From Hymenobacter lucidus (GTDB lineage: Bacteria > Bacteroidota > Bacteroidia > Cytophagales > Hymenobacteraceae): a stretch of DNA of 64,000 bases. The position numbers were made by a program, and so were the translations under genes. Under the pieces are notes generated by a model. It was given only the letters and a program-made list of their open reading frames with translations, was not told where the DNA came from and did not search any database. The stretch lies in NCBI RefSeq assembly GCF_020447265.1, contig NZ_JAJADR010000006.1, positions 248,001 to 312,000 of the forward strand. The letters run 5' to 3'. Shown here piece after piece: positions 40,359 through 48,387 of the stretch. Position 1 is the first letter of the stretch. The number at the start of each line of letters is the position of its first letter.

Positions 40359-41522
40359 ATGACGTCCAGCTACCAATGCTGCACCCGCTGTATCATGGAC
40401 ACAACCGTACCCGGCATCCGCTTTGATGATCGGGGTGAGTGTAATTTTTGCCTGCTGCACGACAAGATGGACCAGTCTTTCCCACTAGGTGAGGCCGGGC
40501 AGCAGAAAGTGCAGGAAATGGCGGCCGACATCAAGGCGTTGGGAAAAGGTCGTAAATACGACTGCGTATTAGGCGTAAGCGGCGGCCGCGACAGTTCCTT
40601 TACGCTCTGGTACTGCGTCACGCAGCTTGGGCTGCGCCCCTTGGCCGTGCATTTCAACGACGGCTTCGGCAACCCCGTGGCGGGCGAAAATATGCTCAAG
40701 GCCTGCCGCAAGCTGGGCGTAGAGATGCGCACCATCACCTCCGACTGGCGCGAATCGAAGGACCTGAAAATAGCGTTTCTCAAAGCCTCCACGCCCGATA
40801 TGGAGGAAGGCACCGACGTGGGTATTGCCACCGCCCTCTACGGCGTGGCCGCCAAGGAAGGCATTCAGCGCATCATCATTGGGCAGTCGTTTCGCACCGA
40901 GGGCATTGCGCCGTTGTCGTGGAACTACCTCGACGGCAAGTACCTCAAAGCTGTGCACAAGCGTTTTGGCACGGTGCCGCTGCGGCCCTGGTCGCCCAAC
41001 GACCCGGGCTTCAATCTGGGCCTGAAGGAAATGTTCTATTACGCTTTCGTGCGGCGCATCAAGACCGTTACGCTGCTCTACCACGTCGACTACGTGCGCA
41101 GTGAGGTCGATGAGCTGCTGGAGCGGGAGTTGGAATGGCAAAACCCGGGCGCCCATTACTTCGACGACCTCTACCAGAGCGTTATCTACTACCTGAACCG
41201 CACCAAGTTCAACATCGACCGGCGGCTGTTCAACTACTCGGCCCTGATACGCTCGGGGCAGATGAGCCGCGAAACCGCCCTGGCCCGCACCAGCCGAATC
41301 AACTCCATCGAAGACCCGCGCGTTATCGACCTGTGCATTAAGCGCCTTGGCCTCACCCGTGCCGAGTTCGACCAGATTGTGGCCGCTCCGCCCCGCACCT
41401 TCCACGACTACCCCAACAACTACCGCCTGATTCGGCGGCTGCGCTGGCCCATCAAGGTACTGAGCCGCATGAACCTGATTCCCGAGTCAGCCCACGACAA
41501 GTACTTCAACTGCGGCACCTGA
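40359..41522 (+). CDS. N-acetyl sugar amidotransferase-like PP-loop enzyme
   Basis: I prefer the ATG at 40359 (MTSSYQCCTRCIMDTT) over the TTG at 40305. The 387-residue product starts with a zinc-type CxxC...CxxC pair (CTRCIM and CNFC). It then has the PP-loop ATP motif GVSGGRDSSFTLWY, followed by IIIGQSFRTEGIAPLSWNYLDGKYL. This is the WbpG/PseA-type family that converts an N-acetyl sugar to an acetamidino sugar for O-antigen or nonulosonic acid synthesis. Unusually, there is no surface-polysaccharide cluster around it; the direct neighbour is a nitrilase-family gene. A CAACTTTG element precedes the ATG by 9 bases. Confidence 0.85.
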   Translation: MTSSYQCCTRCIMDTTVPGIRFDDRGECNFCLLHDKMDQSFPLGEAGQQKVQEMAADIKALGKGRKYDCVLGVSGGRDSSFTLWYCVTQLGLRPLAVHFNDGFGNPVAGENMLKACRKLGVEMRTITSDWRESKDLKIAFLKASTPDMEEGTDVGIATALYGVAAKEGIQRIIIGQSFRTEGIAPLSWNYLDGKYLKAVHKRFGTVPLRPWSPNDPGFNLGLKEMFYYAFVRRIKTVTLLYHVDYVRSEVDELLERELEWQNPGAHYFDDLYQSVIYYLNRTKFNIDRRLFNYSALIRSGQMSRETALARTSRINSIEDPRVIDLCIKRLGLTRAEFDQIVAAPPRTFHDYPNNYRLIRRLRWPIKVLSRMNLIPESAHDKYFNCGT

Positions 41523-41527
41523 GGGTA

Positions 41528-41795
41528 ATGTGCTCAGGTGCTAATGTGGTTGAATGTTGGAAATGTGAAAAATGTGCCATTGCGAGCTTGCGAAGCAATC
41601 CATCCTCTGCGCAGGTAGTCACACTCTTTTACCAGAAAGCCCTTTCTCGTTGTTACGGGAAAGGGCTTTTCACTTTAGAAGGCTCAGCACATTTCAGAGG
41701 ACGGATTGACGCCGCTTCATGCGCGGAATGTTCCTCGCAATGACACATTTCTCACATTAGCACTTGAGCACATTCAACCACATTAGCATATTAAA
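41528..41795. repeat. MITE-like dispersed repeat, copy 1
   Basis: The element begins ATGTGCTCAGGTGCTAATGTGG and ends in its imperfect inverse near 41795, with sub-terminal CATTGCGAG on one side and CTCGCAATG on the other. The core holds TCCTCTGCGCAGGTAGTCAC (41603-41622) and a hairpin AAAGCCCTTTC (41636-41646)/GAAAGGGCTTT (41659-41669). The same plan and core recur at 60322-60695. It contains no gene. Confidence 0.75.
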
Positions 41796-42146
41796 CTATG
41801 CGCCGGCGTGGAGCCACTCTTTTTTGCTGATGAGCTTTTCCTGGCTTTCGCGGTAGTCGGGGTCGTCTACGCAGCAGTCGACGGGGCAGACGGCGGCGCA
41901 CTGAGGCTCTTCGTGGAAGCCCACGCACTCGGTGCACTTATCGGAAACGATGTAGTAATACTCATCGGAAACGGGCGTCTGGGGCGCCGAGCCCGATACG
42001 GTAGCGCCGCCATCGACCTGCACCTCCTTCAGAGTGGTGCCGTCGGCCCAGCGCCACTGGGCGCCGCCTTCGTAGATGGCAGTGTTGGGGCATTCAGGTT
42101 CGCAGGCACCACAGTTGATGCACTCGTCGGTTATCATGATGGCCAT
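41796..42146 (-). CDS. 4Fe-4S dicluster ferredoxin
   Basis: This 116-residue electron carrier starts MAIMITDECINCGACEPECPNTAI, a first CxxCxxCxxxCP set. After an insert of about 45 residues comes the second set, SDKCTECVGFHEEPQCAAVCPVDCC. In the second set the spacing between the second and third Cys is extended by the FHEEPQ insertion, as in YfhL/Alvin-type ferredoxins. It probably serves a reductase or dehydrogenase not identifiable here. It is monocistronic, with the repeat element directly after its stop. Confidence 0.92.
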   Translation of the reverse strand: MAIMITDECINCGACEPECPNTAIYEGGAQWRWADGTTLKEVQVDGGATVSGSAPQTPVSDEYYYIVSDKCTECVGFHEEPQCAAVCPVDCCVDDPDYRESQEKLISKKEWLHAGA

Positions 42147-42340
42147 AGCCGGGGTCCTCGGGGTTGAGTGGATGCAGATTCGCTACGTATACGCAGCAAT
42201 TGCGCGGGGAGTAATTCGTAGGGGCACGCAAAAGTAGAAACTAACCCGTACTCTTGCGAGTTTTTTAGTCATTCCGTCGGGCCAGTTGGCCCGGCGGCGT
42301 CCGGCCGGGCTTCCGGCCGGCTTTTTCTTCGTTGGTATTT

Positions 42341-43354
42341 ATGAATCATTCCGAACGTCTGGCTGCTTTTGTTGCCCTGGGCCTGCGCCTACAAACTTTG
42401 TCTGAAGATGAGCTGGCCGCGCTGGTAAGCCGTGCCCGCAACAGCAACAACTGGTTTGACGCGCCCAATGTGCAGGCGGCCGTGCTGGGCGTGGCCCAGC
42501 TGCTGGAAGAAAGCACACTTCGTACCTGGGCCGGCCACTACCCGGCCGAACCGGCTCAGCCACGCCGCGTGGGCGTAGTTATGGCCGGCAACATTCCGTT
42601 GGTAGGCTTCCACGACCTGCTGTGCGTGCTGCTCAGCGGCCACCACCTGCTGGCCAAGCCCAGCTCCGAAGACAAAATACTGATGACCTGGATTGCCCAG
42701 GAGCTGACCACCATCGAGCCACGCTTTGCCGAGCGGATTGCCTTCGTCGAGCGCCTTAACGAGGCCGATGCCTTCATTGCCACCGGCTCCAACAACACGG
42801 CCCGCTACTTCGAATACTATTTCAGCAAGAAACCCAACCTGATCCGGCGCAGCCGCACCAGTCTGGCCATTCTCACGGGCCAGGAAACGCCCGAAACTCT
42901 GGCCGCCCTGGGCCGCGACATTTTCCAGTACTACGGCCTGGGCTGCCGCAACGTGAGCAAGCTCTACGTGCCCGAGAACTACTCCTTCACGCCCCTGCTC
43001 GATGCCCTGGAGCCCTGGAACACGGTGTTGCACCACAACCGCTACCAGAACAACTACGACTACAACAAAAGCCTGCTGCTGGTCAACAGCGTGCCGCACT
43101 ACGACAACGGCTTTCTGCTGCTCACCGAAGGCGGCGCGCTGGTGTCGCCCATTTCGGTGCTGCACTACGGCACGTATTGCAGCGAGGTAGATTTGGTAGA
43201 CCAGCTGACGGACGTGGCCGAGCAGATTCAGTGCATCGTCTCGGACGGGGGCCGCTACGCGGGCAGCTTCGCTTTCGGCCAAGCCCAGTCGCCCAAGGTT
43301 ACCGACTACGCCGACGGCATTGATACCATGGCCTTTCTGGCAGAAATCGGTTGA
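42341..43354 (+). CDS. acyl-CoA reductase, LuxC-like
   Basis: The ATG at 42341 gives 337 residues. The protein resembles the LuxC-type acyl-CoA reductases of the aldehyde dehydrogenase superfamily found in Bacteroidota: VGVVMAGNIPLVGFHDLLCVLLSGHHLLAKPSSEDKILM (nucleotide-binding part), FIATGSNNTARYFEYYFSKKPNLIRRSRTSLAIL, and the catalytic Cys in YYGLGCRNVSKLYVPE. It would reduce acyl-CoA to an aldehyde with NADPH. The upstream divergent gene is a ferredoxin, 194 bp away. The pathway is not evident. Confidence 0.88.
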   Translation: MNHSERLAAFVALGLRLQTLSEDELAALVSRARNSNNWFDAPNVQAAVLGVAQLLEESTLRTWAGHYPAEPAQPRRVGVVMAGNIPLVGFHDLLCVLLSGHHLLAKPSSEDKILMTWIAQELTTIEPRFAERIAFVERLNEADAFIATGSNNTARYFEYYFSKKPNLIRRSRTSLAILTGQETPETLAALGRDIFQYYGLGCRNVSKLYVPENYSFTPLLDALEPWNTVLHHNRYQNNYDYNKSLLLVNSVPHYDNGFLLLTEGGALVSPISVLHYGTYCSEVDLVDQLTDVAEQIQCIVSDGGRYAGSFAFGQAQSPKVTDYADGIDTMAFLAEIG

Positions 43355-43465
43355 TAACAGTTGGGGGTAAAAACCGAGTAACATACTGGCATCTAGGTCG
43401 CTACCGTTGTATTGCTCAGGTTTTTTCCGCAACTTAATAGAGCCCGTACTATCGGCTGGCTCTAT

Positions 43466-43765
43466 ATGCAAACCCTCGAACAGACTCCGGAAATTGTAGC
43501 CAAGGAAACGGTTGGGGCGTTGCGGTTCCCGGCTCACGATGTGCTGACCCTGCCCGTGCAGCGGCAGTGGCGCCGCTACGAGGCCGAACGTGCCACTACG
43601 CTCGGCAACGGCTACCACACCAAAGTTGATATCTACTTCCAGACTGCGGATGGGGCTACCAAGCGGCTCTATACCACCGTATGGGCCTGCGACCCGGAAT
43701 ACCTGACGCTGAAATCGGGCGCGTCTCTGCCCCTGCGCGCCGTCATCGGCTTCGACTTTTACTAA
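43466..43765 (+). CDS. hypothetical protein
   Basis: The ATG at 43466 (MQTLEQTPEIVAKETVGALRF) gives 99 residues; a TTG at 43412 is an alternative. It is soluble, without signal or membrane segments. It has a beta-rich pattern ending in DPEYLTLKSGASLPLRAVIGFDFY. I do not recognise the family. It is followed by a terminator and sits alone. Confidence 0.65.
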   Translation: MQTLEQTPEIVAKETVGALRFPAHDVLTLPVQRQWRRYEAERATTLGNGYHTKVDIYFQTADGATKRLYTTVWACDPEYLTLKSGASLPLRAVIGFDFY

Positions 43766-43782
43766 AGGCCGAAGCCTTTTTT
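43764..43782 (+). terminator. terminator of the 99-residue protein gene
   Basis: AAAGGC-CGAA-GCCTTT forms a 6-bp stem with a tetraloop followed by TTT. It begins inside the stop codon. Confidence 0.75.
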
Positions 43783-43867
43783 ACAAAAAAGCCCAACTGC
43801 TACCGGCTTGTCCTTACCCCTATCTTCCAAAAAGCTAGAAGTTTGGAGAACTCGTCGCAAATCTGCG

Positions 43868-43967
43868 TTTCCTGAACGCTGAAAGGTGAATGAGTTTCCT
43901 GAACTCAATCTGGTCCGTAGGACCACTTTGCCTTGCCAATAGACTACATGGGCAGTAGTTCAGGAAA
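43868..43967. promoter_or_regulatory. three copies of TTTCCTGAAC upstream of the serine hydrolase gene
   Basis: TTTCCTGAAC occurs at 43868-43877 and 43895-43904, and inverted (GTTCAGGAAA) at 43958-43967, all within 100 bp and ending 61 bp before the ATG at 44029. The second copy is embedded in the palindrome GAGTT-TCCTG-AACTC. This is a plausible operator array; the binding protein is unknown. Confidence 0.4.
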
Positions 43968-44028
43968 AGGAGCCTTTCTTTGTTCCTTAAGCTGCTCAGC
44001 GGCATTATTTGTTCTCTTAGCTTATCGT

Positions 44029-45270
44029 ATGCGTCACCTTCTATTGGTATTTTCCCTTTGTCTCGCGCTCGGCACTTCCACCCAGGCGACTGCGCAGCGG
44101 GCCCGGCACCGGGCCGCGCAGGACTCGTTGACGGCCGAACTGGAGGCGTTGCGGAGCCAGGGCCACTTCACCGGCTTCGGGGTGGCCCTCGTGACCCGCC
44201 GGGGCGCGCTCTACCAGCACGGCTTTGGCTTTGCCGACGCGCAAGCCCGCACGCCCTACGACGTGCACACCCTCCAACCCATTGCATCGGTGACCAAAAC
44301 GGTGGTTGGGCTGGCCCTGCTCAAGGCCCAGGAACTCGGCAAGCTCACCCTGGACGACCCCATCAATAAGTATTTGTCCTTCCAAGTCGTCAACCCGTCC
44401 TTTCCCAGGGTGCCGATTACGCTCCGTCAGTTGGCGAATCACACTTCCAGTATCCGCGACAACGATTTCTACCTGAGCAAGAATCTCTACCTCAAGCCCA
44501 GCCAACCGCTCGCGGGCTTGCCGCGAACCTTCCGGGAGGAGCAGGCCTTCATCCCCGCAGACTCGGCAGTGGCCCTGCCCGTGTTTCTCCAAAATGTGCT
44601 GACCCAGCAGGGCAAGTGGTACCAGGCAAAGGGCTTTCTGGCCCGCCCACCCGGCGAGTTGTACGAGTATTCCAACGTGGGGACGTGCTTGGCGGCGTAC
44701 GTCGTGGAATTGGCTACCGGCCAGTCCTTCCAAGCCTTCACCACTCGCTACCTTACCCGCCCGCTACACATGGGGGCGTCGGGGTGGAATGTTGGTGACG
44801 TCGATTTCGCCCGGTACGCGCGGCCGTATCAGGCCCCCGCCGTGCCCTTGCCCTATTACTCGCTGACCACCTACCCCGACGGCGGCTTCATTTCGTCCGT
44901 CACCGACATGAGCCGGTACCTGCGCGAATTGATTCGGGGCTACCAGGGCCAGGGCACCGTGCTGCGGCCGGCGAGCTACCGCGACTATTTCCGCCCCCAA
45001 CTGGCGGCCAGCAATTTTGAGGAGCGCAACGAGCGCAATCCGTTTAGTGAATCCTACAACGTGGGCGTCTTCATGGGCTTCGGCTACACGGGCTACATTG
45101 GCCACACCGGCGGCGACCCTGGTGTGGTGACGCTGCTGTTTTTTGACCCAAAGACCGGCACAGGCCGGCTTTTGATGCTGAACACGAATCTGTCCGGCAG
45201 GGCTGCAGAAGTCGCGATGTACACCATTTGGAACACGCTGGAAAAATACCAATACCGGCTCGGTCACTGA
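44029..45270 (+). CDS. beta-lactamase-family serine hydrolase
   Basis: The ATG at 44029 starts a signal peptide (MRHLLLVFSLCLALGTSTQATAQ), so the mature enzyme is periplasmic. The 413-residue product has the class C beta-lactamase/PBP4-type motifs: ASVTKTVVGLAL (SxxK, nucleophile Ser), LYEYSNVGTCL (YxN) and GYIGHTGGDPGV (HTG in place of KTG). Such proteins can be D-alanyl esterases, peptidases or esterases; a lactamase role is not implied. The upstream region contains a triplicate 10-bp motif. Confidence 0.88.
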   Translation: MRHLLLVFSLCLALGTSTQATAQRARHRAAQDSLTAELEALRSQGHFTGFGVALVTRRGALYQHGFGFADAQARTPYDVHTLQPIASVTKTVVGLALLKAQELGKLTLDDPINKYLSFQVVNPSFPRVPITLRQLANHTSSIRDNDFYLSKNLYLKPSQPLAGLPRTFREEQAFIPADSAVALPVFLQNVLTQQGKWYQAKGFLARPPGELYEYSNVGTCLAAYVVELATGQSFQAFTTRYLTRPLHMGASGWNVGDVDFARYARPYQAPAVPLPYYSLTTYPDGGFISSVTDMSRYLRELIRGYQGQGTVLRPASYRDYFRPQLAASNFEERNERNPFSESYNVGVFMGFGYTGYIGHTGGDPGVVTLLFFDPKTGTGRLLMLNTNLSGRAAEVAMYTIWNTLEKYQYRLGH

Positions 45271-45575
45271 TGACCACGCCGCGGGGCTATTGGGCTCGGG
45301 GGCTCCAATGCTTTTCGCTCCTTTGTAACGGGAACCCGTGTCATGTTAAGTACTGCGAAACGATGGTTTTCATTAAAGGAGCGGCGGTTGCCACTCACCG
45401 TGCTATACCTTCCGCTTTTGAGAGGCCATCAACAGTAATAAAAAAGCGTTTCAGCTAATGGCTGAAACGCTTTTTTATTTGGATAAGGACAAGCCAGTAC
45501 CGATCAGGGCTTTTTGTAACGTACTGTGAAATACAAAGCCATTAGGACTGATCTATTTGTCCAGACTAGCTGCCG
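45271..45575. other. 305-bp intergenic region
   Basis: There is no gene. It holds a loose 9-bp inverted repeat (CGCTCCTTT at 45316, AAAGGAGCG at 45375), a strong terminator at 45437-45479 and an unstructured segment up to the stop of the nucleoside phosphorylase gene. Confidence 0.6.
45437..45479. terminator. strong bidirectional terminator
   Basis: AATAAAAAAGCGTTTCAGC (45437-45455) and GCTGAAACGCTTTTTTATT (45461-45479) form a perfect 19-bp stem with a 5-nt loop, between the converging serine hydrolase and nucleoside phosphorylase genes. Confidence 0.93.
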
Positions 45576-46448
45576 CTAAATCCGGTCCAGGGTTTTCATG
45601 ATCAGGTCGTTGACGGCGACTTCGGCGTTAGTAGCAAACTCGCCGGTGGCGCGGTTGGCCACAATGGCGTTCAGCGACACCACTTCGTGGCCCAGCATAC
45701 GGCCCAGGGCGTAGTAGCCGGCGGTTTCCATCTCGAAGTTGGTTAGGCGGAACTCGCCCTCGGCGCTCTGGTGGCGGAAATTCTGGAAGCGGCTGATCAG
45801 GTCGGGCTGGCGCAGGTCGAGGCGCAGCACGCGGCCCTGGGGACCGTAGAAACCGGGGCAGGTGAGCGTATTGCCCACAATCATGCCGGCGCCCAGCTGC
45901 TCGCGCAGCAAATCGGTGCCGCGCACGCAGTACGGGCGGTAGCTCAGGTCCAGGCTTTGCTGAATACCGGTAGCTACTTCCACTTCCAGGCCAGTTTCCA
46001 CCAGTGGATAAAACTGCATCAGCGAGTCGAGGCCCACGGCGTGCTCGGTTACCAGGTGCGAGCCAACCGGAATATCGGCCTGCAGCGCGCCACTGGTGCC
46101 CACGCGCACGATGCGCAGGGCAATACGCTCTTCCAGAGGCCGGGCCTCGCGGGTCACGAAGTCGATGTTGACCAGCGCATCCAGCTCGTTGATGAGAATA
46201 TCGATGTTATCGGTACCCATGCCCGTCGAAATAACGGTGAGGCGCTTGCCCTTGTAGTAACCTACGTGGGTAACAAATTCCCGCTTGTGAATCTGGGTTT
46301 CGATGGAATCGAAGTGCTGACTGATCAGCGGCACGCGCTCCGGGTCGCCAACGGTGATGATGGTATCGGAAATATGGTCGGGCAGCAGATTGAGGTGGTA
46401 CACGCTGCCGTCGCGGTTGATGATCAGCTCCGATTCGGGAATAGGCAT
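45576..46448 (-). CDS. uridine phosphorylase-type nucleoside phosphorylase
   Basis: The ATG at 46446-46448 (MPIPESELIINRDGSVYHLNLLPDHISDTIITVGDPERV) starts a normal 290-residue enzyme; the open frame extends a further 348 bp but has no family resemblance. Features are ITVGDPERVPLISQHF, VISTGMGTDNIDILINEL (phosphate site), RVGTSGALQADIPVGS (nucleoside site) and NFEMETAGYYALGRMLGHEVVSLNAIVANRATGEF (MET box and purine/pyrimidine site). It salvages nucleosides by phosphorolysis. The pattern fits uridine phosphorylase better than purine nucleoside phosphorylase, but the base is not certain. Confidence 0.88.
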   Translation of the reverse strand: MPIPESELIINRDGSVYHLNLLPDHISDTIITVGDPERVPLISQHFDSIETQIHKREFVTHVGYYKGKRLTVISTGMGTDNIDILINELDALVNIDFVTREARPLEERIALRIVRVGTSGALQADIPVGSHLVTEHAVGLDSLMQFYPLVETGLEVEVATGIQQSLDLSYRPYCVRGTDLLREQLGAGMIVGNTLTCPGFYGPQGRVLRLDLRQPDLISRFQNFRHQSAEGEFRLTNFEMETAGYYALGRMLGHEVVSLNAIVANRATGEFATNAEVAVNDLIMKTLDRI

Positions 46449-46602
46449 GGGAAAGAAATTAAAAGGGTGAGAATGTGAGGTGGAACGGGCGGGCTCCGAG
46501 GCCGGTAGCCCTGGAAGCCGCCACGATTGTAACGAAAGCAGCCGGAATAGGTAGTTCCGGCTGCTTTCATTGGATTGCCTTACGGCATGAAATTCGGATA
46601 GT

Positions 46603-47556
46603 TTACGCGCCCGGCGGGCGGTACGAAAGCAGACCCTGCTCGGGATTGTAGTGGTTGCTGAGCTTGGGGTAGGTGCCGGTGCCGTCGTAGGGGCGCTTGT
46701 CGGGGTGCTCATAGCAGGCCGGGGAGCAGGCACCCTCCAGTTGCTGGCCGCAGGTTTCGCACATAGCCACGTGGGCGTTGCAGTGCGGATTGGCACAGTT
46801 GATCATCCGATCCGACGGCGTAGCGCAGTGATGGCACTGGGCAATAACGCTGGGGTTTATGCGGTTCACGTCGACCGTCACGCGGTTGTCGAACACGTAG
46901 CACTTGCCGTCAAAGTCTTCCCCGCCGGTTTCGATGCCGTACTTGATGATGCCGCCGTGGAGCTGGTACACGTTTTCGAAGCCCTGCTCCAACAGGTAGG
47001 CACTGGCTTTTTCGCACTTCACGCCGCCGGTGCAGTAGGTCAGAATCTTCTTGTCCTTGAACTCCTTAAGCTTTTCGAGCCGCTCGGGGAAGTCACGGAA
47101 ATTCTCCATGTCCAGCGTCAGGGCATTCTTGAAGCGGCCCACGTTGTACTCATAGTCGGAGCGCACGTCAACTACTACCACATCGTCGCGGTCCTTGAGC
47201 TCCTTGAACTCCTGGGGCGAGAGGTGCTGGCCGGTTTTTTCGTGGGGCCGCACGTGGTGCAGGCTGCTGTGCACAATTTCGGGCTTCACCCGCACGTGCA
47301 GCTTCTGGAAAGTATGCTCAGCCGACTCATCGACCTTAAACTCCAGGGCCGCGAAGCGCTGATCGGCTTTCACCACCCGCATGTATTCCTCACAGTCCGC
47401 CGCGAGGCCCGAAACGGTACCGTTCAGGCCCTCGTGCGCCACGATGATGCGGCCCAGCAGGTTCAGGCGCAGGCACAGGCGGTGATGCTCAGTGCGAAAC
47501 GCCTCCGGATCCTCGATAGGCGTGTAGCAGTAGTAGAGTAAAACGCGGTAATCCAT
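46603..47556 (-). CDS. trhO: tRNA uridine(34) hydroxylase, rhodanese-like TrhO
   Basis: This 317-residue protein matches the TrhO/YceA family, which makes 5-hydroxyuridine at tRNA position 34. Its N-terminal acylphosphatase-like part (LLGRIIVAHEGLNGTVSG) is followed by a rhodanese domain with the catalytic Cys in ILTYCTGGVKCEKASAYLLEQGF, and CYVFDNRVTV. A C-terminal Cys-rich zinc-type tail (CHHCATPSDRMINCANPHCNAHVAMCETCGQQLEGACSPAC) is present. It is followed by a 155-bp gap before the nucleoside phosphorylase start. Confidence 0.94.
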   Translation of the reverse strand: MDYRVLLYYCYTPIEDPEAFRTEHHRLCLRLNLLGRIIVAHEGLNGTVSGLAADCEEYMRVVKADQRFAALEFKVDESAEHTFQKLHVRVKPEIVHSSLHHVRPHEKTGQHLSPQEFKELKDRDDVVVVDVRSDYEYNVGRFKNALTLDMENFRDFPERLEKLKEFKDKKILTYCTGGVKCEKASAYLLEQGFENVYQLHGGIIKYGIETGGEDFDGKCYVFDNRVTVDVNRINPSVIAQCHHCATPSDRMINCANPHCNAHVAMCETCGQQLEGACSPACYEHPDKRPYDGTGTYPKLSNHYNPEQGLLSYRPPGA

Positions 47557-47658
47557 AGGGTAGAAATGAGAGCTTAGAACTCAGACCTGAGAGGTTACGA
47601 CAGAGAGCCGCTGGACAGCAATTCTGAGTTCTAAACTCGCAGCTCCAGGCTCTATCAT

Positions 47659-48291
47659 TTAAACTTTAACAGCCGGGTTGCCGAAAACGGTCTGGTTGGC
47701 GGGCACGTCGGCCACGACTACCGAGCCGGCGCCCACGCGGGCCTTGGCGCCAATCTTGACGCCGGCCACCACAATGGCGCCCGAGCCGATGAAGGCCTGC
47801 TCCTCGATTTTCACCCCGGAGTTGATGATGGCTCCGGCCCCGAGCTGCACGTAGTCGGCCAGCTCGGCCCCTACTTCCACCACGGCATTGGCCCCGATCA
47901 GGCAGCCGTTGCCCACCTTGGCGTTGCTGCCCACTACCGCGCCGGCGCTTACGAGGTTGCCGTGGCCCAGCCAGGCGTGCTCGGCCACGCTGGCCCGGGC
48001 ATGAATGGAATTAACGGGCACTACTTCGTACTCGTCGCGCAGCATGTTGGTCAGGCTGCGGCGACTGGCCACGTCTTCGGTAGCCACGAATACCTCGCAC
48101 TTCTTGCCCAGCAGCTTCAGCAGTTGCTTATCGTCGGTGTTGCCCATCACGGGCACCGTGTTCAGCTCCGAGTTCTGCAGCTTGGCATCGTCGTCGAGCA
48201 GGCAATAGACTACTACATCATTGCTGGTGAAGGCATCGAGGGCCGTGGTGCCGAGGCTTTGTGCCCCCAGAATAATGACAGGATTTTCCAT
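47659..48291 (-). CDS. NeuD-like sugar O-acyltransferase
   Basis: The ATG at 48289-48291 (MENPVIILGAQSLGTTALDAF) gives 210 residues. It has the PglD/NeuD two-part layout: an N-terminal nucleotide-binding-like domain (PVIILGAQSLG, VYCLLDDD) and a left-handed beta-helix of hexapeptide repeats (GHGNLVSAGAVVGSNAKVGNGCLIGANAVVEVG, VRVGAGSVVVADVPANQTVFGNPAVKV). It would acetylate an amino sugar or nonulosonic acid. No other sugar pathway genes are adjacent, so the substrate is unknown. Confidence 0.85.
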   Translation of the reverse strand: MENPVIILGAQSLGTTALDAFTSNDVVVYCLLDDDAKLQNSELNTVPVMGNTDDKQLLKLLGKKCEVFVATEDVASRRSLTNMLRDEYEVVPVNSIHARASVAEHAWLGHGNLVSAGAVVGSNAKVGNGCLIGANAVVEVGAELADYVQLGAGAIINSGVKIEEQAFIGSGAIVVAGVKIGAKARVGAGSVVVADVPANQTVFGNPAVKV

Positions 48292-48387
48292 GCAGACAAA
48301 TGAAAGCCGGGTGGCTGTTGTGCTTTTAAACCAAACCGCAAAGATACAACGGCTATTGGGCCGCACCAAGTGCCCTGCTAAAGCTGC

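Noticed and set aside
41528..41795. tRNA or small RNA gene
   Set aside because: The hairpins are explained by inverted ends of a repeat element; no cloverleaf or CCA-type end is visible.
44029..45270. Antibiotic-resistance beta-lactamase
   Set aside because: SxxK and YxN are present, but this family includes many esterases and peptidases, and nothing specific to resistance is seen.
46449..46796. N-terminal extension of the nucleoside phosphorylase
   Set aside because: The extra 116 residues are Arg/Ser/Pro/Thr-rich and unrelated to the family, which begins at the internal Met (46448).
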